DNA of 44,103 bases. It comes from Pseudomonas sp. BN102. Its GTDB lineage: Bacteria > Pseudomonadota > Gammaproteobacteria > Pseudomonadales > Pseudomonadaceae. The translations under genes and the position numbers were made by a program. The notes under the pieces are model-generated. The model was not told the DNA's origin. It saw only the letters and a list, made by a program, of their open reading frames with translations, and did not search any database. Numbering within the stretch: position 1 is the stretch's first letter; each line of letters begins with the position of its first letter. The DNA lies in the NCBI RefSeq assembly GCF_029871245.1, contig NZ_SSON01000024.1:1-44103 (forward strand), given 5' to 3'. Of the stretch, positions 27,155 through 35,744 are shown one piece after another.

Positions 27155-27319
27155 ATGAAAACCTGGATCTGTGTGGTCTGCGGCCTGATCTACGACGAAA
27201 CCAAGGGCTGGCCCGACGAAGGCATACCGGCCGGCACCCGCTGGGCCGATGTACCGGACGACTGGATCTGCCCGGACTGCGGCGTCGGCAAGAGCGACTT
27301 CGATATGCGGGAGAGCTGA
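27155..27319 (+). CDS. Rubredoxin
   Basis: A 54-residue one-iron electron carrier. The four iron ligands are Cys6, Cys9, Cys39 and Cys42 (CVVCGLIYDE and CPDCGVGKSDF), with the conserved aromatic residues Trp4, Tyr13, Trp30 and Trp37. AAGAGGT precedes the ATG. The short gap after the desaturase holds a perfect 8-bp GC hairpin at 27099-27116 but no T-run. In Pseudomonas, rubredoxins feed electrons to membrane di-iron hydroxylases, so pairing with the desaturase-like enzyme upstream is likely. No rubredoxin reductase gene is nearby. Confidence 0.96.
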   Translation: MKTWICVVCGLIYDETKGWPDEGIPAGTRWADVPDDWICPDCGVGKSDFDMRES

Positions 27320-27361
27320 GACTACCCCAGGTACCTCGCCTTCCTGTAGGAACGCCATTCC

Positions 27362-27441
27362 GTAGGTTGGGCTGAGCTAAGCGAAGCCCAACGATCCGTG
27401 CCGCAGCCTGTTGGGCTTCGCTCCGCTCTGCGCCAACCTAC
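27362..27441. repeat. Interspersed palindromic repeat, family A (copy 4)
   Basis: GTAGGTTGGGCTGAGCTAAG at the left and CGCCAACCTAC at the right, with a strong inner stem (TTGGGCT / AGCCCAA). It lies in the convergent gap between rubredoxin and the barrel protein. Confidence 0.9.
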
Positions 27442-27454
27442 ATTCGTTTTCCCT

Positions 27455-28378
27455 TCAGAACCGCAAGCTCATCCGTGCCGTCAGGCCATTGTCCCGCGCA
27501 TCCTCGGCGTAGGCGCCGTTGTAGAAGAGCCCGGCGTAGGCCTGCTCAGTGAGCTGATAGTCCAGGCCCATGTCCAGGCGGATGGCGTCCTCGGTCAGCG
27601 GCACGGCGGCACCGCTCTCGTCCTCCAGCCGGCTGTCGCTGAAAGCATGACGCCAACCTGAGCTGAGGCGCGCGGTCAGGCGCCGCCCCGAGTCCAGTTC
27701 GATACGCGTGGTGCCGCGCAGGCCGAAGGTGCTGTAGCCGATCTCGTCGCGCTGGCTGCCGATGGTGCCGGCCGCATCGCTGTCCAGCCGTACATAGGCC
27801 AGTTCTCCGAAGCCCTCGACGCTGAAGTCGCGGAAATCCAGGGAATAGCTGAGTTCGCCGAACAGCTGGCCGCTATCGGCATCGGCGGCGCGGCCGTCCG
27901 CGTCATGGCCGCTCCAGGCCGCGCCCAGCTTCATGCCGATCTGGTTGTAGATCTTGGTACCGGCATAGGCGCCCAGGTGCAGGCTGTGGATATCCGCATC
28001 CGCGCCTTGCACCTCCACCGACGTCGCCGAGTAGCCGGCCAGGACACCGGCCAGCCAGTTGCCCAGCTTGCGTTCGCTGCCCAGCAGCAGTCCGCCGACA
28101 TCCCGCTCCCGGCGCGGCGCCCGGTGATCGGCGTCCACCGAGCCGTGGCTGCCAAAGGCGCGAACCCAGGCGGGCGTCTGGCCTTCCTCCAGGGGCGGCT
28201 CACGGAAGGAGAAGCGCACCTGCTGGATGCGTTCGGACGCGGCGTCGCGGAGGAAGTGGCTGTCTTCCAGCAACGTGGCTCGGCTGGCGGCGGCGAGGGA
28301 GTCGCCCAGGGCCGGGGTGGCCGCCAGCAGGCCGCAGAGGCCGGCCAGCGCGAGACGCGGCGAAAGGTCGAGACCCAT
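27455..28378 (-). CDS. Autotransporter-type beta-barrel without a passenger
   Basis: A 307-residue protein: signal peptide (about 1-25; LALAGLCGLLAATPALG), a short helical linker (about 26-60), then a complete autotransporter beta-domain (about 65-307). The barrel starts AWVRAFGSHGSVDADHRAPR, shows the alternating pattern of strands and ends in the outer-membrane signature LTARMSLRF. A normal autotransporter has a long passenger before the barrel; here only about 40 residues stand in its place. It may be an outer-membrane porin-like protein or a relic. It ends 13 bp from a family A repeat. Function unknown. Confidence 0.87.
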   Translation of the reverse strand: MGLDLSPRLALAGLCGLLAATPALGDSLAAASRATLLEDSHFLRDAASERIQQVRFSFREPPLEEGQTPAWVRAFGSHGSVDADHRAPRRERDVGGLLLGSERKLGNWLAGVLAGYSATSVEVQGADADIHSLHLGAYAGTKIYNQIGMKLGAAWSGHDADGRAADADSGQLFGELSYSLDFRDFSVEGFGELAYVRLDSDAAGTIGSQRDEIGYSTFGLRGTTRIELDSGRRLTARLSSGWRHAFSDSRLEDESGAAVPLTEDAIRLDMGLDYQLTEQAYAGLFYNGAYAEDARDNGLTARMSLRF

Positions 28379-28522
28379 GGTGAATCCTCGTAACGGGGAA
28401 TGTGGATAACTCTAGTCCGAAGCCGGGCAATTCAATTTCCCGAATGCACCCAGGGTTTTCTGATTTGCCCGGATTGCACGGCGCTGGCGCAATGGCCACC
28501 TGCACACAGAAGGAGCTGCACC

Positions 28523-29437
28523 ATGCGCCAGACCCGATCCCCGGCATTGTCCCCCACCTTCACGGCCCACGCCTCGATGCTGCTCTGGGCCCTGCTGGTG
28601 GCGCTGTCCTTCTTCGCTGCCGCCGAGGTCAACCCGGGCCTGGACGCGCTGCCGCTGACCGCCGTGCGCCTGCTGCTATCAGGTAGCCTGTTCCTGCCCT
28701 TCCTGCTACTGCGCCGGCCCCAGCACCTGGGCGGCCGGGCGCTGATCGCCCATGCCTTGCTGGGCGGCCTGCTGGCGCTCTACTTCGGCAGCCTGTTCGA
28801 GGCGCTGAAGCACACCAAGGCACTGGATACCGCGCTGCTCTATGTGAGCGTGCCTCTGCTGACCCTGGGCGGCGAACGCCTGCTGCTGGGCAAACCGGTG
28901 CTGCAACGCCTGTGGCCGACGCTGATCGCCGCCCTCGGCGCCCTGGCTCTGCTCGGCCTCGACAACGCCAACTTCGATGCCTACGCCTACGGTCTCTACG
29001 GCGTCGGCTGCCTGGCCATGGCGCTCTACGGCCCACTCAGCCAGCGCTTCAAGCCCTGGCTCGGGGAAACGCGCGGTGCCGCTTCCCTGGCCTGCGGCAA
29101 CCTCCTGGCCGGCGGCCTGCTGCTGGCCCTCGCCTGCACCCTGGGGCAACGCTGGGAAGGCCTGCAGGGCATCGCCGCGCGCGACTTCGGCTGGCTGCTC
29201 TACCTGGCGCTGACCGCCACCCTGGCCACCTTCTGGCTGCTGCACCGGGCCATCCACTGGCTGCCGCCGGCCACGGTCATCGCCTACAGCTACCTCAGCG
29301 GCCTGTTCGCGCTGCTGCTGCAGAGCTTTTGGCTGCACCGCGCACCGGCGCCGCTAGCCTGGGTCGGCGCCGTGCTGATCATCCTCGGCATCGCCTGGCT
29401 GGCACGCCTGAGCCCGGTGCGCGCGGCCACCGCCTGA
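28523..29437 (+). CDS. EamA-family (DMT) transporter
   Basis: A 304-residue membrane protein with ten hydrophobic segments in two EamA repeats (about 18-150 and 160-295), e.g. ALLVALSFFAAAEVNPGLDA at the start and ATVIAYSYLSGLFALLLQSF in the second half. AAGGAG precedes ATG 28523. Such proteins usually export amino acids or other metabolites. A LysR gene follows on the same strand after 60 bp and may regulate it. Substrate unknown. Confidence 0.92.
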   Translation: MRQTRSPALSPTFTAHASMLLWALLVALSFFAAAEVNPGLDALPLTAVRLLLSGSLFLPFLLLRRPQHLGGRALIAHALLGGLLALYFGSLFEALKHTKALDTALLYVSVPLLTLGGERLLLGKPVLQRLWPTLIAALGALALLGLDNANFDAYAYGLYGVGCLAMALYGPLSQRFKPWLGETRGAASLACGNLLAGGLLLALACTLGQRWEGLQGIAARDFGWLLYLALTATLATFWLLHRAIHWLPPATVIAYSYLSGLFALLLQSFWLHRAPAPLAWVGAVLIILGIAWLARLSPVRAATA

Positions 29438-29497
29438 GTGCTTGCTATGCCGCCCGGCTCGGGTTCTGATGGCGCTCCCGCCCAGTGGAACCCTGCC

Positions 29498-30418
29498 ATG
29501 CTGCTCGCCAACGGACTGCGCAAGATTGATATCCAGGACCTGCTGGTCTTCCTCGAAATCTGCGAACGCCAGCACCTGGGCGAAGTGGCGGAGGCGCTGA
29601 ACCTCAGCGCCTCCAGCGTCAGCTACAGCCTGAAGAAACTGCGCGGCAGTTTCCTCGACGAATTGTTCATCGCGACCCGCAGCGGTATGCAGCCCACCCG
29701 CAAAGCCCTGGCCATGCGCCCCCACGCCAGGGCCATGGTGGAGCTGATGAACGCCTGCTTCAGCGAGGCCAGCGCCTTCGACCCCAGCCAGGCGCCGCGT
29801 ACGTTCCGCCTCTGCGCGCCCGAGTACTTCGAGCTGCTGATCCTGCCGCCGCTGCTGCGCCGGCTGAGCGAGGCGGGCTATCCGGTGAGCCTGGAGGTGC
29901 GGCGGCTGGCCCGGGAGATTCCCGCCGAGGCGCTGGTGCACGGAGAACTGGACCTGGCGCTGGGCTTCGGCCCGCACCAGCACCGCGCCCATCCAGGGCT
30001 GGTCAGCCTGGCGCTGCTCAAGGACGACCTGCTGTGCGTGCGTGCCGCCGGCAGTGCGGCGGTGGAGGACCTGGATGCCTTCTGCGCGCGGCGCCAGGTG
30101 TTCCCCACGCCCTGGGATTCGGAACGCAACATGATCGACGGCTGGCTGCAGCAACAGGGGCGCTCCCGGCAGATCGCCGCGCGCACCAACAACTACCTGG
30201 CGGCCCTGCGGCTGATACCCGCCAGCGACCTGTTGCTGGTGCTGCCGGCGCGGGTGCATGAACTGCTGGGCGATGCGCACACCGCCGCCAGCCCCCTGCC
30301 CAACCTGCCGGGCTTCTCCCTGGAAATGCTCTGGGCGCAGCCCTTCGACCAGGACCCGGCGAACATCTGGATGCGCGAGCAGATCCTCAGCGTCTGCGCC
30401 GAGCAATCACTTCTCTGA
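29498..30418 (+). CDS. LysR-family transcriptional regulator
   Basis: A 306-residue regulator with an N-terminal HTH (about 10-70; LGEVAEALNLSASSVSYSLK) and LysR effector domain (about 95-300; FRLCAPEYFELLILPPLLRR). The start is uncertain: ATG 29498 fits the family best, but the frame is open from 29438 directly after the EamA stop codon, with ATG 29447 as another option. It is co-directional with the EamA gene. The 3' end overlaps the 3' end of the convergent TetR gene by 12 bp. Confidence 0.88.
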   Translation: MLLANGLRKIDIQDLLVFLEICERQHLGEVAEALNLSASSVSYSLKKLRGSFLDELFIATRSGMQPTRKALAMRPHARAMVELMNACFSEASAFDPSQAPRTFRLCAPEYFELLILPPLLRRLSEAGYPVSLEVRRLAREIPAEALVHGELDLALGFGPHQHRAHPGLVSLALLKDDLLCVRAAGSAAVEDLDAFCARRQVFPTPWDSERNMIDGWLQQQGRSRQIAARTNNYLAALRLIPASDLLLVLPARVHELLGDAHTAASPLPNLPGFSLEMLWAQPFDQDPANIWMREQILSVCAEQSLL

Positions 30419-30982
30419 CAGGCGCTGGCCCAGTACCTGCGACAAGAACCCCCGGCTGGCGTCCAGTACCTCGGCTTGGGTTTCTTCGCGGGCGAGCATG
30501 CGCGCCACCACCAGCGCGCCCACGCACTGCGACAGCAGCGCCCAGGCCAGTTCGCCGTCTTCGAGGATGTCCGCCCAGGCCCGCTGCAGCTGCAGCATCC
30601 AGTGCTCGGCTTCCTCGCGCACCGAAATATCGGCACGGGCGATCTCCGCGCCGAGCGCCGGGATGGCGCAGCCCGTGTCGGGGTTCTGCAGATGGGCCAT
30701 GCTGAGGTAACGCGCCAGGCAGCGCTCCAGTTTGTCGCGGCTGAAGCCGTCGCCTCGGGCGACGTGGCCGATCAGGCTCTGCGACAGCTCGCGCTGGACG
30801 ATGGCGGTGAAGAGGTCGTTCTTCGATGGGAAGTGGCTGTAGAAAGCGCCGCCGGTGAGTCCGATGGCCTTCATCAGACCGTCGACCCCGGTGCTGGAAA
30901 AGCCGCCGCGCTTGGCGATGGCGCCGCTGCTTTCCAGCAGCTTCTGCCGGGTTTCTTCCTTGTGAGTGGCTGAATAACGCAC
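30407..30982 (-). CDS. TetR-family transcriptional regulator
   Basis: A 191-residue repressor. The HTH lies at about 25-50 (GVDGLMKAIGLTGGAFYSHF) and the C-terminal helical domain (about 75-190) has SMAHLQNPDTGCAIPALGAE, similar to the C-terminal family of LmrA/YxaF and related regulators. The start is GTG 30982 with GGAGG five bases upstream; upstream ATGs would add residues not usual in the family. It is divergent from the SDR gene, and two palindromes lie in the short gap, so it probably represses the SDR operon and itself. Confidence 0.9.
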   Translation of the reverse strand: MRYSATHKEETRQKLLESSGAIAKRGGFSSTGVDGLMKAIGLTGGAFYSHFPSKNDLFTAIVQRELSQSLIGHVARGDGFSRDKLERCLARYLSMAHLQNPDTGCAIPALGAEIARADISVREEAEHWMLQLQRAWADILEDGELAWALLSQCVGALVVARMLAREETQAEVLDASRGFLSQVLGQRLSEK

Positions 30983-31028
30983 GACGACCTCCGCGAGAAC
31001 TGGCTTGACGCGTTGGCGAGCATAGCAT

Positions 31029-31053
31029 AACGTCCGTTCATCTAACGATCGTT
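31029..31053. promoter_or_regulatory. Tandem palindromes, probable TetR operators
   Basis: AACGTCCGTT at 31029-31038 and AACGATCGTT at 31044-31053 (the second a perfect palindrome), centre-to-centre 15 bp. They lie between the divergent TetR and SDR genes, within 20-45 bp of the SDR start. The shared half-site is AACG/CGTT. Confidence 0.65.
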
Positions 31054-31071
31054 TAGTAAATGGTGAACAAC

Positions 31072-31812
31072 ATGGCAAACGAAGCGAAGAACAAGAAAGT
31101 CGTGCTGGTTGTGGGTGCCGGCGACGCCACGGGCGGCGCCATCGCCCGGCGATTCGCCCGCGAGGGTTACGTGGCCTGCGTGACCCGGCGCCACGCCGAC
31201 AAGCTGCAACCCCTGGTGGACTCCATCCGTGCCGAGGGCTTCGAGGCCCACGGCTTCGCCTCGGATGCGCGCAAGGAGGACGAAGTGGCCGAACTGGTGG
31301 AATCCATCGAGCGGGATATCGGCCCGATCGAGGCCTTCGTCTTCAACATCGGCGCCAACGTGCCCTGCAGCATCCTTGAAGAGACCGCGCGCAAGTACTT
31401 CAAGATCTGGGAGATGGCCTGCTTCTCCGGCTTCCTCACCAGCCAGGCAGTGGCAAGGCGCATGGTCACCCGCGAGCGCGGCACCATTCTCTTCACCGGT
31501 GCCACCGCCGGCCTGCGCGGCGCCGCCGGGTTCGCCGCCTTTGCCGGGGCCAAGCACGGCATCCGCGCCCTGGCGCAGAGCATGGCGCGCGAGCTGGGCC
31601 CGCGGAACATCCACGTCGCCCACGTGGTGGTGGATGGCGCCATCGACACCGACTTCATCCGCGAAAGCTTCCCGGAGCGCTATGCGCTGAAGGACCAGGA
31701 CGGCATCCTCGCCCCCGAACACATCGCCGAGAACTACTGGTACCTGCACAGCCAGCCGCGCGATGCCTGGACCTTCGAGCTGGACCTCCGCCCCTGGATG
31801 GAACGCTGGTAA
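31072..31812 (+). CDS. Short-chain dehydrogenase/reductase-like protein lacking the catalytic Tyr
   Basis: A 246-residue Rossmann-fold protein. The nucleotide motif is GAGDATGG (about 14-21) and the NNAG position reads NIGAN. At the usual YxxxK active site the sequence is FAGAK, so the catalytic Tyr is replaced by Phe while Lys is kept. The usual Ser is replaced in FTGATAGLRG. The subfamily pattern FAAFAGAKHGIRALAQSMAR and HVAHVVVDGAIDT is one I have seen in other proteobacteria, so this is a subfamily trait rather than a local mutation. ATG 31072 has GGTGA five bases upstream; ATG 31060 is the alternative. It leads a two-gene unit with the isomerase-like gene. Confidence 0.9.
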   Translation: MANEAKNKKVVLVVGAGDATGGAIARRFAREGYVACVTRRHADKLQPLVDSIRAEGFEAHGFASDARKEDEVAELVESIERDIGPIEAFVFNIGANVPCSILEETARKYFKIWEMACFSGFLTSQAVARRMVTRERGTILFTGATAGLRGAAGFAAFAGAKHGIRALAQSMARELGPRNIHVAHVVVDGAIDTDFIRESFPERYALKDQDGILAPEHIAENYWYLHSQPRDAWTFELDLRPWMERW

Positions 31813-31869
31813 GGGTGCACCGGCCGGCTGCGCGGCCGCATTACTTTTTAGTTCAGAAGAGAAAAAACC

Positions 31870-32460
31870 ATGAGCAAAACAGTCGAATTCTTCTTCGATT
31901 TCGGCAGCCCCAGCACCTACCTGGCCTGGACCCAGCTGCCCGCCCTCTGCGCCAAGGCTGGCGCGCAGTTGCAGTACCGCCCCATGCTGCTGGGCGGTGT
32001 GTTCCAGGCCACCGGCAACGCCTCGCCCATCGAGATTCCCGCCAAGGGCCGCTACACCATGATCGACTTCCAGCGCTTCGCCCGGCGCTATGGCGTCCCG
32101 CTCGAGTTCAACCCTTATTTCCCCATCAACACCCTGACCCTGATGCGCGGCGCCATCGGCATCCAGATGCGCCAGCCGGAACGCTTCGAGGCCTATCTGG
32201 CGTCGGTATTCAAGGCGTTCTGGCAGGACAAGCGCAACCTCGGCGACCCGGCCGTGCTGGCCGCCACCCTGGATGCCGCTGGCTTCGACCCACAGGCGCT
32301 GCTCGCCCTGACGAGCGACCAGGAGGTGAAGGACGCCCTCAAGGCGGCCACCGAGGAAGCGGTGAAGCGCGGAGCGTTCGGCGCCCCCACCTTCTTTGTC
32401 GGCAACGAGATGTTCTTCGGCCAGGACCGGCTGGATTTCGTGGCGGAGGCGCTGGCCTAG
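31870..32460 (+). CDS. 2-hydroxychromene-2-carboxylate isomerase / DsbA-fold family protein
   Basis: A 196-residue thioredoxin-fold protein of the kappa-GST / HCCA isomerase family. The N-terminal active-site stretch reads FFFDFGSPSTYLAWTQLPAL with Ser in place of a redox CxxC, and the C-terminal part has GAFGAPTFFVGNEMFFGQDR, the standard family ending. Such proteins use glutathione to isomerise hydroxychromene carboxylates in aromatic degradation or to handle other reactive ligands. No aromatic-degradation genes are nearby, so the native reaction is open. It follows the SDR after 57 bp. Confidence 0.92.
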   Translation: MSKTVEFFFDFGSPSTYLAWTQLPALCAKAGAQLQYRPMLLGGVFQATGNASPIEIPAKGRYTMIDFQRFARRYGVPLEFNPYFPINTLTLMRGAIGIQMRQPERFEAYLASVFKAFWQDKRNLGDPAVLAATLDAAGFDPQALLALTSDQEVKDALKAATEEAVKRGAFGAPTFFVGNEMFFGQDRLDFVAEALA

Positions 32461-32566
32461 GTCACCGCGGCCAGCTTCGACAAGGACTCCAGTAACGCCG
32501 CCAGGTCGTTAGGTCGCCCGGCAGGTGCAGCAGGCCGGCGGTGTGTTGTGAGCTGATTTCCCGCGG

Positions 32567-32606
32567 GGGGCGAATTCATTCGCAAAGCAGGACGAAGTCC
32601 TGCCCC
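32567..32606. repeat. Half copy of repeat family C with a small hairpin
   Basis: GGGGCGAATTCATTCGCAAA followed by GCAGGAC-GAA-GTCCTGC (32587-32603) and CCCC. It matches the left arm plus inner hairpin type of 5198-5293. The rest of the gap 32461-32680 shows nothing coding. Confidence 0.75.
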
Positions 32607-32680
32607 TGGTTTCCGAGCGAGGCCAGGCATCCCTCATCCGAACGCGGCACGGGCCGGCTTTCCCTGCTTTCCTCCAGGCA

Positions 32681-32710
32681 AAAAGAGACCCGCCGAAGCG
32701 GGTCTCTTTT
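32681..32710. terminator. Bidirectional rho-independent terminator between the isomerase gene and gabT
   Basis: Perfect 13-bp stem AAAAGAGACCCGC / GCGGGTCTCTTTT with a CGAA loop. It lies 14 bp beyond the gabT stop codon and can serve the convergent gene as well. Confidence 0.93.
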
Positions 32711-32724
32711 CAATTCCTGACGGA

Positions 32725-34002
32725 TCAGGCCAGTTCGTCGAAGCACTCAGCGACAATGGCGATACCCTTGTCCAGTTGCGCGTCGGGAATGGTGACCGGC
32801 ATCAGGAAGCGGATGACGTTGTAGTAGGTGCCGCAGGAGAGCAGGATCAGGCCCTTCTCGCGCGCCCTGGCAACGATCTTGCCAACCAGTTCGGCATTCG
32901 GCTTGCTTTCGTCGCCGCCTTCGAACAGCTCGATGGCGACCATCGAACCCAGGCCACGGACGTCGCCGATGACCTTGTGCTTGGCCTGGATCTCACGCAG
33001 ACCGGCCTTCAGGCGCTCGCCTACAGCCTGGCTGCGCTCCAGGAGTTTCTCTTCGTCGAACACCTTCAGCACGGCCAGGGCCGCGGCGCAGGCGATCGGG
33101 CTGCCGGCATAGGTGCCGCCCAGGCCGCCGGGAGCGATGCTGTCCATGACTTCGGCCTTGCCGACCACGCCGGAGATCGGGAAGCCGCCGCCAACGGACT
33201 TGGCGAAGGTGGTCAGGTCAGGCACCACGCCCAGTTGCTCGGAGGCGAAGAAGGTGCCGGTACGGCCAGCGCCGGTCTGCACTTCGTCGGCGATCAGCAG
33301 GATGCCGTGCTGGTCGCACAGGGCGCGCAGACGCTGCATGAACGCCTTCGAGTTGACGTAGAAGCCACCTTCGCCCTGAACCGGCTCGATGATGATGGCG
33401 GCGATGTCCTGGGGCTGGGCATCGTTCTTGAAGATGCGCTCGATGCTGGCGATGGACTCGTCTTCGCTGATGCCGTGCAGCTCGCACGGAGCCAGGGCGC
33501 GGAACACGCCACCGGGCATCAGGCCCATGCCGGCGGAGTACGGAACCACCTTGCCGGTCAGCGACAGGGTCATCATGGTGCGGCCGTGGTAGGCACCGGT
33601 GAAGGCGATCACGCCGGCGCGGCCAGTGGCGGCACGGGCGATCTTCACGGCGTTCTCGACGGCTTCGGAGCCGGAGGTCACCAGCAGGGTCTTCTTGGCG
33701 AAGTCACCCGGTACGCGCTTGGCGATCTCTTCGCAGAGTTCGATGTAAGGCTCGTACGCCAGCACCTGGAAGCAGGTGTGGGTCAGCTTGGTCAGCTGCT
33801 CCTGGACGGCCTCGATCACTTTCGGGTGCAGGTGTCCGGTGTTCAGTACGGCGATGCCGCCGGCGAAGTCGATGTACTCGCGGCCGTCGACGTCCCACAC
33901 GGTGGCGTTCTCGGCGCGCTCGGCGACGATCGGGTGGATCTGGCTAACACCGCGGGCAACGGCAGCGGCACGGCGTTTCAGCAGGGATTCGTTTTTGCTC
34001 AT
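32725..34002 (-). CDS. gabT: GabT, 4-aminobutyrate aminotransferase
   Basis: A 425-residue PLP enzyme, class III aminotransferase. Lys268 in TTFAKSVGGGFPISG is the PLP lysine; Asp239 (LLIADEVQTGAGRTGTFF) binds the pyridine nitrogen; TSGSEAVENAVKIAR at about 109 is the phosphate-binding part. It converts GABA plus 2-oxoglutarate into succinate semialdehyde and glutamate. ATG 34002 is preceded by GAGGAAC; the frame to 34041 is not needed. It is downstream of gabD (169-bp gap) on the same strand. Confidence 0.96.
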   Translation of the reverse strand: MSKNESLLKRRAAAVARGVSQIHPIVAERAENATVWDVDGREYIDFAGGIAVLNTGHLHPKVIEAVQEQLTKLTHTCFQVLAYEPYIELCEEIAKRVPGDFAKKTLLVTSGSEAVENAVKIARAATGRAGVIAFTGAYHGRTMMTLSLTGKVVPYSAGMGLMPGGVFRALAPCELHGISEDESIASIERIFKNDAQPQDIAAIIIEPVQGEGGFYVNSKAFMQRLRALCDQHGILLIADEVQTGAGRTGTFFASEQLGVVPDLTTFAKSVGGGFPISGVVGKAEVMDSIAPGGLGGTYAGSPIACAAALAVLKVFDEEKLLERSQAVGERLKAGLREIQAKHKVIGDVRGLGSMVAIELFEGGDESKPNAELVGKIVARAREKGLILLSCGTYYNVIRFLMPVTIPDAQLDKGIAIVAECFDELA

Positions 34003-34171
34003 AAGTTCCTCACGGCCGCTCATCGGGCGGCGCAGCTTCAAGGATGAATGCCCCCGGTAGGGGCCAGCGCAGCATTCGATGATCGACTGCGCGGGCTTGC
34101 CGGAGGCTCGTTTGCTTTAAGGGTGGAACTGGGGCGCCGCGCGCTCTTTCGCGCCTTGCCCCGTCTTTGGA

Positions 34172-35623
34172 TCAGATACCGCCGAGGCAGAGATACTTGA
34201 TCTCCAGGTAGTCCTCGATGCCGTATTTGGAACCTTCGCGACCGAGGCCCGAGGCCTTCACGCCGCCAAAGGGCGCCACTTCGTTGGAGATCAGGCCGGT
34301 GTTGATGCCCACCATGCCGTACTCCAGGGCCTCGGCCACGCGGAACACGCGGCCCAGGTCACGGGCGTAGAAATAGGAAGCCAGGCCGAACTCGGTGTCG
34401 TTGGCCATGGCGATGACGTCGGCCTCGTCCTTGAAGCGGAACAGCGGAGCCAGCGGACCGAAGGTTTCTTCCTTGGCCACGGCGGCGTTCTTCGGCACGT
34501 CGACCAGGATGGTCGGCTCGAAGAAGGTGCCACCCAGGGCGTGCGGCTTGCCACCGGCGAGCAGCTTGGCGCCCTTGGAAACCGCGTCGGCGATGTGCTC
34601 CTGGACCTTGGCCACGGCCTTCTCGTCGATCAGCGGGCCGGTGGTGATACCGTCTTCCAGGCCGTTGCCGATGTTCAGCTTGGCCACGGCGGCCTTCAGC
34701 TTCTCGGCGAAGGCGTCGTAGATGCCGTCCTGCACGTACAGGCGGTTGGCGCAGACGCAGGTCTGGCCGTTGTTGCGGTACTTGGAGATCAGCGCGCCTT
34801 CGACGGCGGCGTCCAGGTCGGCGTCATCGAAAACGATGAAGGGTGCGTTGCCGCCCAGCTCCAGAGACACCTTCTTGATGTCCTTGGCGCATTCGGCCAT
34901 CAGCTGGCGACCGATCTCGGTCGAACCGGTGAAGGACAGCTTGCGCACGACCGGGTTGCTGGTCAGCTCGCCGCCGACTTCGCCGGCGCTGCCGGTGACC
35001 ACGCTCAGCACGCCTTTCGGGATGCCGGCGCGCTCGGCCAGTTCGACCAGGGCCAGGGCAGAGTACGGGGTCTGGGAAGCGGGCTTGATCACCATGGTGC
35101 AGCCGGCGGCCAGGGCCGGGCCGGCCTTGCGGGTGATCATCGCGGCGGGGAAGTTCCACGGAGTGATGGCGGCGGTCACGCCGATCGGCTGCTTGATCAC
35201 GATCAGGCGCTTGTCGGGCTGGTGGCCGGGGATCACGTCACCGTAGACGCGCTTGGCTTCTTCGGCGAACCACTCGATGAAGGAGGCAGCGTAGGCGATC
35301 TCGCCCTTGGCTTCGGCCAGCGGCTTGCCCTGCTCGATGGTCATCAGGCGGCCCAGGTCGTCCTGGTTTTCCATCAGCAGTTCGAACCAGCGGCGCATCT
35401 TGTTGGCGCGTTCCTTGGCGGTCAGCGCACGCCAGGCCGGCAGAGCACGCTCGGCAGCCTCGATGGCGCGGCGGGTCTCGGCGGTGCCCATCTTCGGCAC
35501 GGTGCCGATGATTTCGCCAGTGGCCGGGTTGTTGACCTTGATGGTCTGGCCACTGTCGGCGTCCAGCCAGGTGCCGTCGATGTAGGCTTGCTGGCGGAAC
35601 AGCTTGGCGTCTTTCAATTGCAT
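34172..35623 (-). CDS. gabD: GabD, NADP-dependent succinate-semialdehyde dehydrogenase
   Basis: A 483-residue aldehyde dehydrogenase. The active site is NNGQTCVCANRLYV with catalytic Cys289 and the second Cys291 that forms the redox-sensitive pair known in E. coli GabD; Glu255 in VSLELGGNAPFIVF is the general base. ITPWNFPAAMITRKAGPALA and FTGSTEIGRQ are the cofactor motifs. It turns succinate semialdehyde into succinate for the TCA cycle. ATG 35623 is followed by the typical MQLKDAKLFRQQAYIDG. It is the first gene of the gab pair; no gabR or gabP lies beside it. Confidence 0.96.
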   Translation of the reverse strand: MQLKDAKLFRQQAYIDGTWLDADSGQTIKVNNPATGEIIGTVPKMGTAETRRAIEAAERALPAWRALTAKERANKMRRWFELLMENQDDLGRLMTIEQGKPLAEAKGEIAYAASFIEWFAEEAKRVYGDVIPGHQPDKRLIVIKQPIGVTAAITPWNFPAAMITRKAGPALAAGCTMVIKPASQTPYSALALVELAERAGIPKGVLSVVTGSAGEVGGELTSNPVVRKLSFTGSTEIGRQLMAECAKDIKKVSLELGGNAPFIVFDDADLDAAVEGALISKYRNNGQTCVCANRLYVQDGIYDAFAEKLKAAVAKLNIGNGLEDGITTGPLIDEKAVAKVQEHIADAVSKGAKLLAGGKPHALGGTFFEPTILVDVPKNAAVAKEETFGPLAPLFRFKDEADVIAMANDTEFGLASYFYARDLGRVFRVAEALEYGMVGINTGLISNEVAPFGGVKASGLGREGSKYGIEDYLEIKYLCLGGI

Positions 35624-35744
35624 CTCTGTCTCCTTCACGCCAGCGCTACAGGGGCGCCGGGGCAGGTTGTGGTTCTTCGGTCGATGCACGATCGGCCGGG
35701 ACGGAGTCGATTGGAACGGCCCAGCTCATGGAGGGGCAAGGGGG

